This document shows, piece after piece, positions 1 to 7,136 of a DNA stretch of 64,000 bases. Source of the stretch: Methylorubrum rhodesianum. Its GTDB lineage: Bacteria > Pseudomonadota > Alphaproteobacteria > Rhizobiales > Beijerinckiaceae. The notes under the pieces were generated by a model. The model worked only from the letters and a program-made list of their open reading frames with translations. It ran no database searches and was not told where the DNA came from. Each line of letters begins with the position of its first letter. Within the stretch, counting starts at the first letter, position 1. The stretch spans positions 167,027 to 231,026 of the forward strand of contig NZ_JACHOS010000010.1 of assembly GCF_014199985.1 (NCBI RefSeq). Reading direction: 5' to 3'. Both the position numbers and the translations under genes were made by a program.

Positions 1-1
1 G

Positions 2-130
2 CCCGGAGCGCGGGCCTACCGCCGGCACCTGGCCACCGCCGGCATGGCCGCGGAGGCGGGTCTCGGCACGTTGCGCGAGGCGGCGGCGAAGGTGTCGCGT
101 GAGCGGCCGCCGGCCTCCGCGGCGGCCTGA
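2..130 (+). CDS. C-terminal fragment of an unidentified protein (5' end outside window)
   Basis: An open frame enters from the left edge and stops at TGA 128-130, giving 42 residues rich in Ala, Arg and Glu that look like an amphipathic helix followed by a short Ala/Pro tail. Codon use is GC-rich like the neighbours. It converges on the GGDEF-EAL gene, whose stop lies 40 bases away. Too little is present to name a family, so I do not assign a function. Confidence 0.4.
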   Translation, partial: PGARAYRRHLATAGMAAEAGLGTLREAAAKVSRERPPASAAA

Positions 131-170
131 AGCGCCGCCGGACGGAGCCGGACGGCCCTGCGGTCGCGCC

Positions 171-2300
171 TTAAGCGGCGCGGCGCTTGCGCCCGTTCCA
201 CAGGTCGAGCAGGGCCGGAAGTGCGCTCGCCGGCACCGGCGGGCTGAACAGGTATCCCTGCACCTCGTCGCACCCCTCCTCGCGCAGCCAAGCGAGTTGC
301 TCCGGCGTCTCGACGCCCTCGGCGGTCGTCGTCATGCCGAGGCTGGCGGCGAGGCTGACCACGGCCCTCACGATGAAGTCTGAGCCCTGCTCCACCGTCA
401 GGTCGCGGGTGAAAGACTGGTCGACCTTCATCTTGTCGAAGGGGAAGCTGCGCAGGTAGCTCAGGCTGGAATAGCCGGTGCCGAAATCGTCCATGGCGAT
501 CCGGACCCCGAGGTCCCGCAGCCCGTGCAGGATCGCAACCGTGGCGCTGCCGTTCACCAGCAGCACGCTCTCGGTGATCTCCAGCTCGAGACGGCGGGCG
601 GGCAGCCCGCTCTCGGCCAGGGCCGCCTTCACCGTTCCGATCAGCGCGCTCGAGGTGAACTGCGCCGCCGAGACGTTGACCGCGACCTTGAGGCCCTCGG
701 GCCAGCCGACGGCCTCGCGGCAGGCGCGGCGCAGCACCCATTCGCCCAGGGGCACGATGAGGCCGATCTCCTCGGCGAGCGGCACGAACTCGGCGGGCGA
801 GACCCGTCCGCGGGTCGGGTGGGTCCAGCGCAGCAGTGCCTCGAAGCCGCAGATGCGCTCCTGCGCGAGGTCGTAGATCGGCTGGTAGTGCAGGTCGAAC
901 GCTTCCGCCTCGAACGCGGCGCGCAGGTCGAGTTCGAGGGACCGCCGGGCCTGGAGCCGAACATCCATCTCCGCCTCGAAGAACCGGTAGACGCCGCGCC
1001 CGTCGCCCTTGGCCCGGTAGAGGGCGACGTCGGCGCATTGCATCAGGCGCTCGGCCTCAAGCCCGTCTCCGGGCGCGAGCGCGATGCCGATGCTGACGCC
1101 GACGATGACGGAATGATGGGTGAGCGCGTAGGGAGCGCTCACCACGTCGAGGATGCGCTGAGCCAGGGTCGCGGCATCCGCCGGTTCCCCGACCCCGGCC
1201 TGGATGACGGCAAACTCGTCGCCGCCGAGGCGGGCGACGGTATCGACCTCGCGCAGGCAGGCCCTGAGGCGGTGCGCCACCGCCCGCAGCAACTCGTCGC
1301 CCACCGCGTGCCCGAGGGTGTCGTTGACCTGCTTGAAGTTGTCGAGGTCGAGACAGAGCACGGCGAAACCGGTGTCGCGCCGTGCCTGAGTGATCGCCCC
1401 GTCGATCCGCTCGCGCAGCAGGACGCGATTGGGAAGGTCGGTCACGGCATCGTGCCGAGCCATATGGGCGATGCGGGCCTCGGCGTTCCAGCGCTCGGTC
1501 GCCTCCTCGTAGATCGCCACGAAGCCGCCGCCGTCGATCGGCCGGATCTCGACGGCGACGACGCGGCCGTCGGCGAGATGCTGGATTTGGGTCGGCACCG
1601 CGTCCGACCGGATCAGCGCACCGATCTCGGCGAGTTGTTCGGACTCGCTCCGATCCGGCAGATTGCCGGACTGGACGTTCCTGCGCAGCACCTCGGATGC
1701 CGGCATGCCGGGCGTCACCGCGCCGGGAGGCAGTTGATAGATCTCGTGATAGCGGCGGTTGACCACCAGCAGACGGTGATCGCGGTCGTAGAGCAGAAAG
1801 CCCAGTGACAGGGTGTCGAGCGCCGCGTTCAGTCGGGCGATGCGATCGCTCAACTCCTCCTCACGGCGCTTCAGGACGGCGAGGCCGGCCGTCTTCGCCC
1901 CCTCGGCGGCAGCGTCGCGATCGGCCCGCACCGCGCCCGCCTTGGCAAGGACGGCGTCGAGCTCCGCGAAGCCCGTGCCCGCGGCGGCCGGCATCGGATC
2001 CGTGGCGATGCGCCCGGCTGCCTCCTCGGCCAGACGCATCGCCGCGGTCAGGCACTGGGCCAGCCGGAACACGACGAGGAGCACGAGGGCGAGCGCCGTG
2101 GCGCCGACGCCCGCGACGAGCAAAGCACGCGCGGCCGGATCCGCGGGGAGCGAAGCCGCGAGCACGCCGATGAGCGATCCGATCACGATCAGGCACAGCC
2201 ACAGGCCGGCTCGAAGCACCGCTGCGCAAATCGTTGCCCGGCCGCTTCGCACGACCGGCTGCCGGCTCGCGATTGCTTGATGTACGGCCCGCGCCTGCAT
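171..2300 (-). CDS. Membrane-bound PAS-GGDEF-EAL c-di-GMP turnover protein
   Basis: A 709-residue bifunctional cyclic-di-GMP protein. Two hydrophobic segments (about residues 27-50 and 57-80) anchor it in the inner membrane; a helical, Ala/Glu-rich linker (about 85-155) leads to a PAS-like domain (about 158-270), a GGDEF domain (signature Gly359-Phe363) and an EAL domain (Glu489-Ala-Leu491 followed by LRW). An RxxD inhibitory site lies at 350-353, five residues before GGDEF, so the cyclase may be product-inhibited. Both catalytic signatures look intact; whether cyclase or phosphodiesterase activity dominates cannot be read from sequence. It is monocistronic by position, with its 5' side facing the response regulator and BLUF genes transcribed in the same direction. 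Confidence 0.9.
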   Translation of the reverse strand: MQARAVHQAIASRQPVVRSGRATICAAVLRAGLWLCLIVIGSLIGVLAASLPADPAARALLVAGVGATALALVLLVVFRLAQCLTAAMRLAEEAAGRIATDPMPAAAGTGFAELDAVLAKAGAVRADRDAAAEGAKTAGLAVLKRREEELSDRIARLNAALDTLSLGFLLYDRDHRLLVVNRRYHEIYQLPPGAVTPGMPASEVLRRNVQSGNLPDRSESEQLAEIGALIRSDAVPTQIQHLADGRVVAVEIRPIDGGGFVAIYEEATERWNAEARIAHMARHDAVTDLPNRVLLRERIDGAITQARRDTGFAVLCLDLDNFKQVNDTLGHAVGDELLRAVAHRLRACLREVDTVARLGGDEFAVIQAGVGEPADAATLAQRILDVVSAPYALTHHSVIVGVSIGIALAPGDGLEAERLMQCADVALYRAKGDGRGVYRFFEAEMDVRLQARRSLELDLRAAFEAEAFDLHYQPIYDLAQERICGFEALLRWTHPTRGRVSPAEFVPLAEEIGLIVPLGEWVLRRACREAVGWPEGLKVAVNVSAAQFTSSALIGTVKAALAESGLPARRLELEITESVLLVNGSATVAILHGLRDLGVRIAMDDFGTGYSSLSYLRSFPFDKMKVDQSFTRDLTVEQGSDFIVRAVVSLAASLGMTTTAEGVETPEQLAWLREEGCDEVQGYLFSPPVPASALPALLDLWNGRKRRAA

Positions 2301-2609
2301 CGCTGATCCGACCTTCTTCTCCGCTGCCGGCAGGAATGCCCGGCTTGGGTTAAGAGGGCCTCACGGAATGCCAACCACAGATCGTTTTTTCTTCGGGATC
2401 GCGGGTATTTGGCGAGTCAGCCAAGTGTCTGGAACGGGCACGGGATGCGTCGCCGAGCGGATTCGGTTGAACCGTTCGGGACGGCGGATCCGGGCCGTGC
2501 TCGCGCCCCGCGCGGCCCGACCATGGGCGGAAACGCGGGCAGAGATCACGGAGCCCGACACTGCCGTGTCGGGGCGGCCGAGGCGTTCGGACAGCGGTGA
2601 TCGCGCCGG
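2301..2609. other. Intergenic region upstream of the GGDEF-EAL gene
   Basis: 309 bases between two minus-strand genes. It should hold the promoter of the GGDEF-EAL gene and the 3' end of the BLUF/response-regulator transcript. I see no convincing coding frame or T-tailed hairpin. It contains one copy (2347-2364) of a short sequence repeated almost exactly at 43732-43749. Confidence 0.5.
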
Positions 2610-3062
2610 TCAGAACTTGCCGAGCAACGGAAATTCCTGGCTCAGCGTCGACTCGGACGGCAGCGGCGCCTCGCGGCGGCGCGGCTTGCGGTTGAGCACC
2701 TGTTTCAGCTTCGTCTTCAGGAGGTTGATGTCGAACGGCTTGAGGATGAACGCATCGGCCCCCGCGACGTGAGCGTGGTTGATGTCCTCGAAATCGAACG
2801 AGGTCTCGGTGAGGATGAAGGGCGTGTTCATCAGGCTGTCGTCCGCCCGGATCTCCCGCAGGAGTTGAAGCCCATCCATCGGCTCCATGGCGAGATCGGA
2901 GATCACCAGGGCGTAGCGGCGCTCCCGCATGCGCTTGAGGGCCTCGGGGCCGTCGGACACACCCTCGACGTCGGGGAAGCCGAGGCGGGACATCAACTCG
3001 ATGATCAGCCGCAGGAGCTTGGGCTGGTCATCGACGATGAGGATGGGAAGCGTGTCGCTCAT
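2610..3062 (-). CDS. Single-domain CheY-like response regulator
   Basis: A 150-residue receiver domain with nothing but a short basic tail after it. The acidic pocket is Asp11-Asp12, the phospho-acceptor is Asp56 (in SDLAMEP), the switch Thr is about Thr85-87 and the conserved Lys is Lys108 (ILKPF). It has no output domain, so it must act by protein contact, as CheY, DivK or stalk-type regulators do. It lies 60 bases downstream of the BLUF photoreceptor on the same strand, and beyond that gene flgE diverges. The natural inference is a light- or redox-responsive adaptor acting on motility or c-di-GMP. The cognate kinase is not in the window. Confidence 0.88.
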   Translation of the reverse strand: MSDTLPILIVDDQPKLLRLIIELMSRLGFPDVEGVSDGPEALKRMRERRYALVISDLAMEPMDGLQLLREIRADDSLMNTPFILTETSFDFEDINHAHVAGADAFILKPFDINLLKTKLKQVLNRKPRRREAPLPSESTLSQEFPLLGKF

Positions 3063-3097
3063 GGCGTCCGAGGTCGTGTCTCAACAGGAACTCTGGA

Positions 3098-3120
3098 GGG
3101 CGGGCCGAGATGGCCCGCCC
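3098..3120 (-). other. Perfect 9-bp hairpin between BLUF and response-regulator genes
   Basis: Arms 3098-3106 and 3112-3120 are perfectly complementary, all G/C, around a 5-base loop. The hairpin starts 2 bases after the BLUF stop codon. No T-run follows on the minus strand, so it is a poor intrinsic terminator; it could stabilise the upstream message, set the stoichiometry of the two products or act as a partial terminator. Confidence 0.6.
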
Positions 3121-3122
3121 GC

Positions 3123-3590
3123 TCAAACGAACAGATGGTCGATGCCCTGCTTGGCCATCGATTCGGCTTGAAGCGTTACGGCCAGCCCATGAATGGCGCT
3201 GCCCTTCGGCGTTCCCCGCTGCAGCATCGGCAGAAGGCCGGATTTGGCGAAGTGCGGCTCGTTGGCGGCCGTCCGGCTCACCGTAGTGAACGAACTCACG
3301 AACTCGCGCTTGGCGATTTCGCGCCATTCGACGATCTGGACGTCGCGATGTCGGGAATCGGCGGCGATCCGCTGGAACGTTTCGTTGACCGATTGCCGCT
3401 CGCCCTCGACGACCTGGATCGCGAAATTCTGATCGATGATCAGGAAGCTCGTGATCACTGCGAATTCGTTCTTCTTCTGAGCCTGACGCGTGATGTCGCC
3501 GATCTGCTTCGCGCGCAGGGCCGGCTCGTTCGAGATGGTCAGGCGCGAGAAGTAGATCAGGTGGACGAGGCTCGTCCTCTTGTTCTTCAT
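3123..3590 (-). CDS. BLUF-domain blue-light sensor protein
   Basis: A 155-residue short BLUF protein (flavin-binding photoreceptor, as in PixD, BlrB and the AppA N-terminus). The fold signature runs from residue 8 to about 105: the flavin-contact Tyr13 (LIYFSRL), Asn41, and Gln59 in FAIQVVEG, with RIAADSRH and EIAKREF matching the later strands. The Asn-to-Gln spacing of 18 equals that of AppA. At the positions of AppA Trp104 and Met106 this protein has Ser100 and Thr102. The ATG at 3590 is chosen because the BLUF fold begins right after it; the upstream open frame has no homology-like content. The C-terminal tail (about 106-155) has no recognisable effector, so output presumably runs through a partner, plausibly the adjacent receiver protein. 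Confidence 0.85.
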   Translation of the reverse strand: MKNKRTSLVHLIYFSRLTISNEPALRAKQIGDITRQAQKKNEFAVITSFLIIDQNFAIQVVEGERQSVNETFQRIAADSRHRDVQIVEWREIAKREFVSSFTTVSRTAANEPHFAKSGLLPMLQRGTPKGSAIHGLAVTLQAESMAKQGIDHLFV

Positions 3591-3666
3591 GGATGCCGTC
3601 CGACGCGAAAGCTCAGCATCCACCCTAGCGGCCGTAGCGATAACGGGTCGTAAACACGCTTGCACC

Positions 3667-3681
3667 CGGCAGAAACTGCCG
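3667..3681. promoter_or_regulatory. Candidate enhancer dyad (FlbD/ftr-like) upstream of flgE
   Basis: An inverted repeat CGGCA-N5-TGCCG about 85 bases upstream of the -24 element of the sigma-54 promoter. In Caulobacter, the sigma-54 activator FlbD binds dyads of this kind (ftr elements) about 100 bp upstream of hook-gene start sites. Similarity was judged from memory. The site also lies 77 bases upstream of the BLUF start codon and could serve both directions. Confidence 0.45.
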
Positions 3682-3754
3682 CGCGGCCCGGCGAGATGAG
3701 CCAAATCTGCCGAGACGGCGCGGAGCCACCCCAACAATTCCAGCAACTTAACCC

Positions 3755-3769
3755 TGGCACGGCGATTGC
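3755..3769 (+). promoter_or_regulatory. Sigma-54 (-24/-12) promoter of flgE
   Basis: The sequence TGGCACGGCGATTGC matches the sigma-54 consensus (TGGCAC-N5-TTGC), with GG at 3756-3757 and GC at 3768-3769 separated by exactly 10 bases. Transcription should start near 3780, about 38 bases before the flgE ATG. Sigma-54 control of the hook gene is known in Caulobacter. Confidence 0.75.
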
Positions 3770-3817
3770 GCCCCCGCATCCACCGCCCCGTGCGGCCTTG
3801 TGGAGCGAGTCAACGCC

Positions 3818-5203
3818 ATGGACGTCTTTTCCGCGCTTCAGACCGCGGTCTCGGGCCTGAAGGCGCAATCCTTCTCGCTGAGCAACATTTCCGGCAACAT
3901 CGCGAACTCGCAGACGACCGGCTACAAGCGCATCGATACGGGCTTCGTCGACATGCTCGTCGACAGCAGCAACACCAGGAACCAGACCGCGGGTTCGGTC
4001 GGCGCCTTCTCGGAGCTCACCAACTCGATCCAGGGCAACAAGGTCTCGACCGGCGTCTCGACCAACATGGCCCTGGACGGCGAGGGCTTCTTCGTGGTGC
4101 GCAAGAAGACCACCGACGCGGGCGGCAGCGAGAGCTTCTCCACGGCCAACCTCTACACCCGCCGCGGCGACTTCGCTCCGGACAAGGACGGCTACCTCGT
4201 CAACGGTGCGGGCTCCTACCTCGTCGGCGCGAGCCTCGACCCCGTCACGGGCCAGACCAACGGGACCGGCGCGATCAAGATCTCCAACGCGATCATCCCG
4301 GCCAAGCCGACGACGACGATCACCTACTCGGCCAACCTGCCGAAATCGCCCGCCACCACCACGGCCGCCTCATCGAAGGGCCTGCTCTCCGCCTTCAGCG
4401 ACGGTACCGACGCGCGGGTGACGCCGGCCAACGGCGCGACCGGGGGCACCGTGTCCCAGAGCAACGCCCAGAGCCTGATCGACAACAGCGTCGCCGGCCC
4501 GGCGCTGACCGTCTACACCGCCTCCGGCTCCCCCGTGAGCATCCAGAGCCGGTGGGCGAAGGTGGCCGCCGGCGACGCGGCGACCGGCACCAGCGACACC
4601 TGGAACCTGTTCATCGCCGACAAGACCAGCGTCGCCGGCAACCAGACGAGCTGGTCCAATATGGGCCAGGCCTTCACCTTCAGCGCCAGCGGGCAGTTGA
4701 CCGCCCCGACCGGAAGCACGGTCCCGATCAACAACCTCACGGTCGACGGCGTCAACGTCGGCTCGGTCGGCCTCGATATCAGCGGCGGCCTGACGCAATA
4801 CGCCGCCGCTTCCGGCACGGTGACCACCAACGACCTCAAGCAGAACGGCTACGCCTCGGGTTCGCTGAACTCCGTCGAGGTCGGCGAGAACGGCATCATC
4901 AGCGGCAAGTACTCGAACGGTTCCGTGATCGGGCTGGCCCGGATCGAAGTGGCCCAGTTCGTCAATCCGGACGGGCTGAAACCGGATTCGCTGGGCAACT
5001 ACCAGCAGACCGTCGCCTCGGGCGAGGCGATCATCGGGCTCAAGGACTCGGCCGTGGTCGGTGCGAACGTCGAGCAATCGAATACCGACATTGCTGCGGA
5101 ATTTTCCAAGATGATCGTTACCCAGCAGGCCTACTCTGCCAACACGCGAGTCATGTCCACGGCGCAGACGATGATTTCCGACCTCTTGAACGTCATCCGC
5201 TGA
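3818..5203 (+). CDS. flgE: Flagellar hook protein FlgE
   Basis: 461 residues forming the hook that joins the basal body to the filament. The N-terminus (MDVFSALQTAVSGLKAQS, then NISGNIANSQTTGYKR) is the conserved flagellar rod/hook D0 signature; the C-terminus (EFSKMIVTQQAYSANTRV, ending in DLLNVIR) is the matching D0 helix. The Ser/Thr/Gly-rich middle (about 130-390) is the variable surface domain. It has no signal peptide, as expected for type III export. An in-frame GTG at 3800 exists, but the ATG at 3818 is preferred because GGAG lies 9-12 bases before it and the family N-terminus starts there. It leads a flgE-flgK-flgL run behind a sigma-54 promoter. Confidence 0.95.
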   Translation: MDVFSALQTAVSGLKAQSFSLSNISGNIANSQTTGYKRIDTGFVDMLVDSSNTRNQTAGSVGAFSELTNSIQGNKVSTGVSTNMALDGEGFFVVRKKTTDAGGSESFSTANLYTRRGDFAPDKDGYLVNGAGSYLVGASLDPVTGQTNGTGAIKISNAIIPAKPTTTITYSANLPKSPATTTAASSKGLLSAFSDGTDARVTPANGATGGTVSQSNAQSLIDNSVAGPALTVYTASGSPVSIQSRWAKVAAGDAATGTSDTWNLFIADKTSVAGNQTSWSNMGQAFTFSASGQLTAPTGSTVPINNLTVDGVNVGSVGLDISGGLTQYAAASGTVTTNDLKQNGYASGSLNSVEVGENGIISGKYSNGSVIGLARIEVAQFVNPDGLKPDSLGNYQQTVASGEAIIGLKDSAVVGANVEQSNTDIAAEFSKMIVTQQAYSANTRVMSTAQTMISDLLNVIR

Positions 5204-5229
5204 CCGGTCCCTGAGGGAGGAGAGACGCC

Positions 5230-7122
5230 TTGGCTCTCGACGCGTTCAGCACGGCCACCGCCGGCCTGCGGGTCACGCAGGCCCAGATCGGGGTCGTCTC
5301 GCAGAACATCGCCAATGTCGGCACGGCGGGATATGTCCGGCGCACGCTCTCGCCCGTCAGTTCCGGCACGGGCAATGCGGGCGTCGCCACGGGCACGATC
5401 GGGCGCGCCCTCGACGCCGCGGCGCTCAAGCAGCTCCGCTCCGAAACATCGGGCGCTTCCTACACCTCCCTGATGTCCAAGACGCGCTCGCAGCTCGACA
5501 CGCTCTACGGACGCCCGGGCGACAGCACGGCGCTCGACAGCGTGTTCAACAGCTTCACGCTCTCGCTTCAGACGCTGGCGGCCAATCCGACCTCGACGGC
5601 CGCGCGGGCGACGGTGCTCAGCGCGGCCAACGACATCGCCACACGCATCGGCAGCGCCGCCAACGGAGTTCAGGCCCTGCGCTCGGGGCTGGAGACGCAA
5701 CTCGACATCGACACCGAGAAAGCGAACAGCCTGCTCGCGCAATTGGCCAAGCTCAACACCCGCATCGTCGCGGCATCGGCCGGCGACCCGAGCCGCCCGG
5801 ATCTCGAGGACCAGCGCGACCAAGCGCTCACGAGCCTCTCGGGCCTCATCGACATCAACGCCGTCACACAGAGCGACGGCAGCGTGAGCGTGCTGACGAG
5901 CTCCGGCGTCACCCTGCTCGACCGCTCCGACGCCGCCTCGCTCAGCTTCGATCGCCGCGGCACGCTGTCGGCCAATGCGCTCTACGATCCCGACCCGTCG
6001 CAGAGCGGGGTCGGCACCATCGTCGCGACGACGCCCGGCGGCGGCAAGATCGACCTGCTCGCCTCCGGAGCGATCCGATCTGGCTCGATCGCCGCTGCGA
6101 TCGAGCTGCGCGACACGGTGCTGCCGCAGGCCCAGCGCCAGCTCGACGACCTCGCGGCGGGCCTGTCGCGGGCGATGTCCGACCGTCTCGCCACCGGCAC
6201 GGTTCCCACCGACGGCACCAAGGGCGGCTTCGACATCGACCTGACCGGACTCTCGGCCGGCAATGCCCTCACTCTGACGGTCCAGGACGGGAGCGGGACG
6301 CAACGCAACATCATCCTGGTGCCGTCCTATCAATCGCCGCCGCCGGCGATCCCGGCCGGGAACACCGACGACGCGAACGCCACTGTGATCCCGTTCACCA
6401 TCCCCCAGCCCGGTCCGGGCCGCGACCCCGCCACGGTCCGCGACGCGATCGCCGCCGCCCTCGGGGGAGGCTACTCCGTGTCGAGCGCCCCGGGGGGCGC
6501 GGCGGGGGCGATGCGGATCCTGTCGACCGGCGGCGCCACCCTGGTGGCCGCGAGCGCCAGCGTCACGCAAGTGACCTCGTCGAGCGACATCAAGGGTTCC
6601 ACGACGCAGATTCCGCTCTTCGTCGACGGCGCGTCCGCCGCGCTCTACACCGGCTCCTTCGACGGCGGCTCGCAGCTCACCGGCTTCGCCCAGCGCATCG
6701 CCGTGAACCCCGCGGTGGTCGGCAGCGCCGGCAGCCTCGTCGGCATCACCGGGACGGGCGCCGGATCGAGCACCGGGGACGGGACCCGGCCCCAGGCCCT
6801 CTACAGCGCGCTGACGGGCACGCAGCGTCTGTTCTCCTCGTCGAGCGGCATCAGCGGCATCGACGCGCCGACACGTTCGAGCGTCGCGGACTTCGTCCAG
6901 GGCGTCATCTCGGTGCAGGGGGCGGCGGCGGCGGCGGCGCAGGATCTCGACGAGGGGCAGAGCATCGCCCTCTCGACGGCGCAGGGGCGCTTCGCCTCCG
7001 CCTCCGGCGTCAATATCGACGAGGAGATGTCGAATCTGATCGCGCTCCAGCAGGCCTACGCCGCCAACGCCCGCGTGCTGACCGCCGCCCGCGACATGAT
7101 CGATACCCTGCTCAGGATCTAG
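5230..7122 (+). CDS. flgK: Flagellar hook-associated protein 1 FlgK
   Basis: 630 residues forming the first junction ring between hook and filament. The N-terminal D0 motif is plain (ALDAFSTATAGLRVTQ, VSQNIANVGTAGYVRR) and the C-terminus carries the partner helix (EEMSNLIALQQAYAANARV). The start is a TTG: GGGAGG at 5215-5220 sits at ideal distance and the family N-terminus begins there. About residues 335-415 form an inserted module (GNALTLTVQDG onward, ending in an AL-rich helix) resembling modules duplicated in the next gene, flgL. The gene begins 26 bases after flgE stops and ends 14 bases before flgL, so the three are one transcript. Confidence 0.95.
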   Translation: MALDAFSTATAGLRVTQAQIGVVSQNIANVGTAGYVRRTLSPVSSGTGNAGVATGTIGRALDAAALKQLRSETSGASYTSLMSKTRSQLDTLYGRPGDSTALDSVFNSFTLSLQTLAANPTSTAARATVLSAANDIATRIGSAANGVQALRSGLETQLDIDTEKANSLLAQLAKLNTRIVAASAGDPSRPDLEDQRDQALTSLSGLIDINAVTQSDGSVSVLTSSGVTLLDRSDAASLSFDRRGTLSANALYDPDPSQSGVGTIVATTPGGGKIDLLASGAIRSGSIAAAIELRDTVLPQAQRQLDDLAAGLSRAMSDRLATGTVPTDGTKGGFDIDLTGLSAGNALTLTVQDGSGTQRNIILVPSYQSPPPAIPAGNTDDANATVIPFTIPQPGPGRDPATVRDAIAAALGGGYSVSSAPGGAAGAMRILSTGGATLVAASASVTQVTSSSDIKGSTTQIPLFVDGASAALYTGSFDGGSQLTGFAQRIAVNPAVVGSAGSLVGITGTGAGSSTGDGTRPQALYSALTGTQRLFSSSSGISGIDAPTRSSVADFVQGVISVQGAAAAAAQDLDEGQSIALSTAQGRFASASGVNIDEEMSNLIALQQAYAANARVLTAARDMIDTLLRI

Positions 7123-7136
7123 CTGCGGAACCGCCG

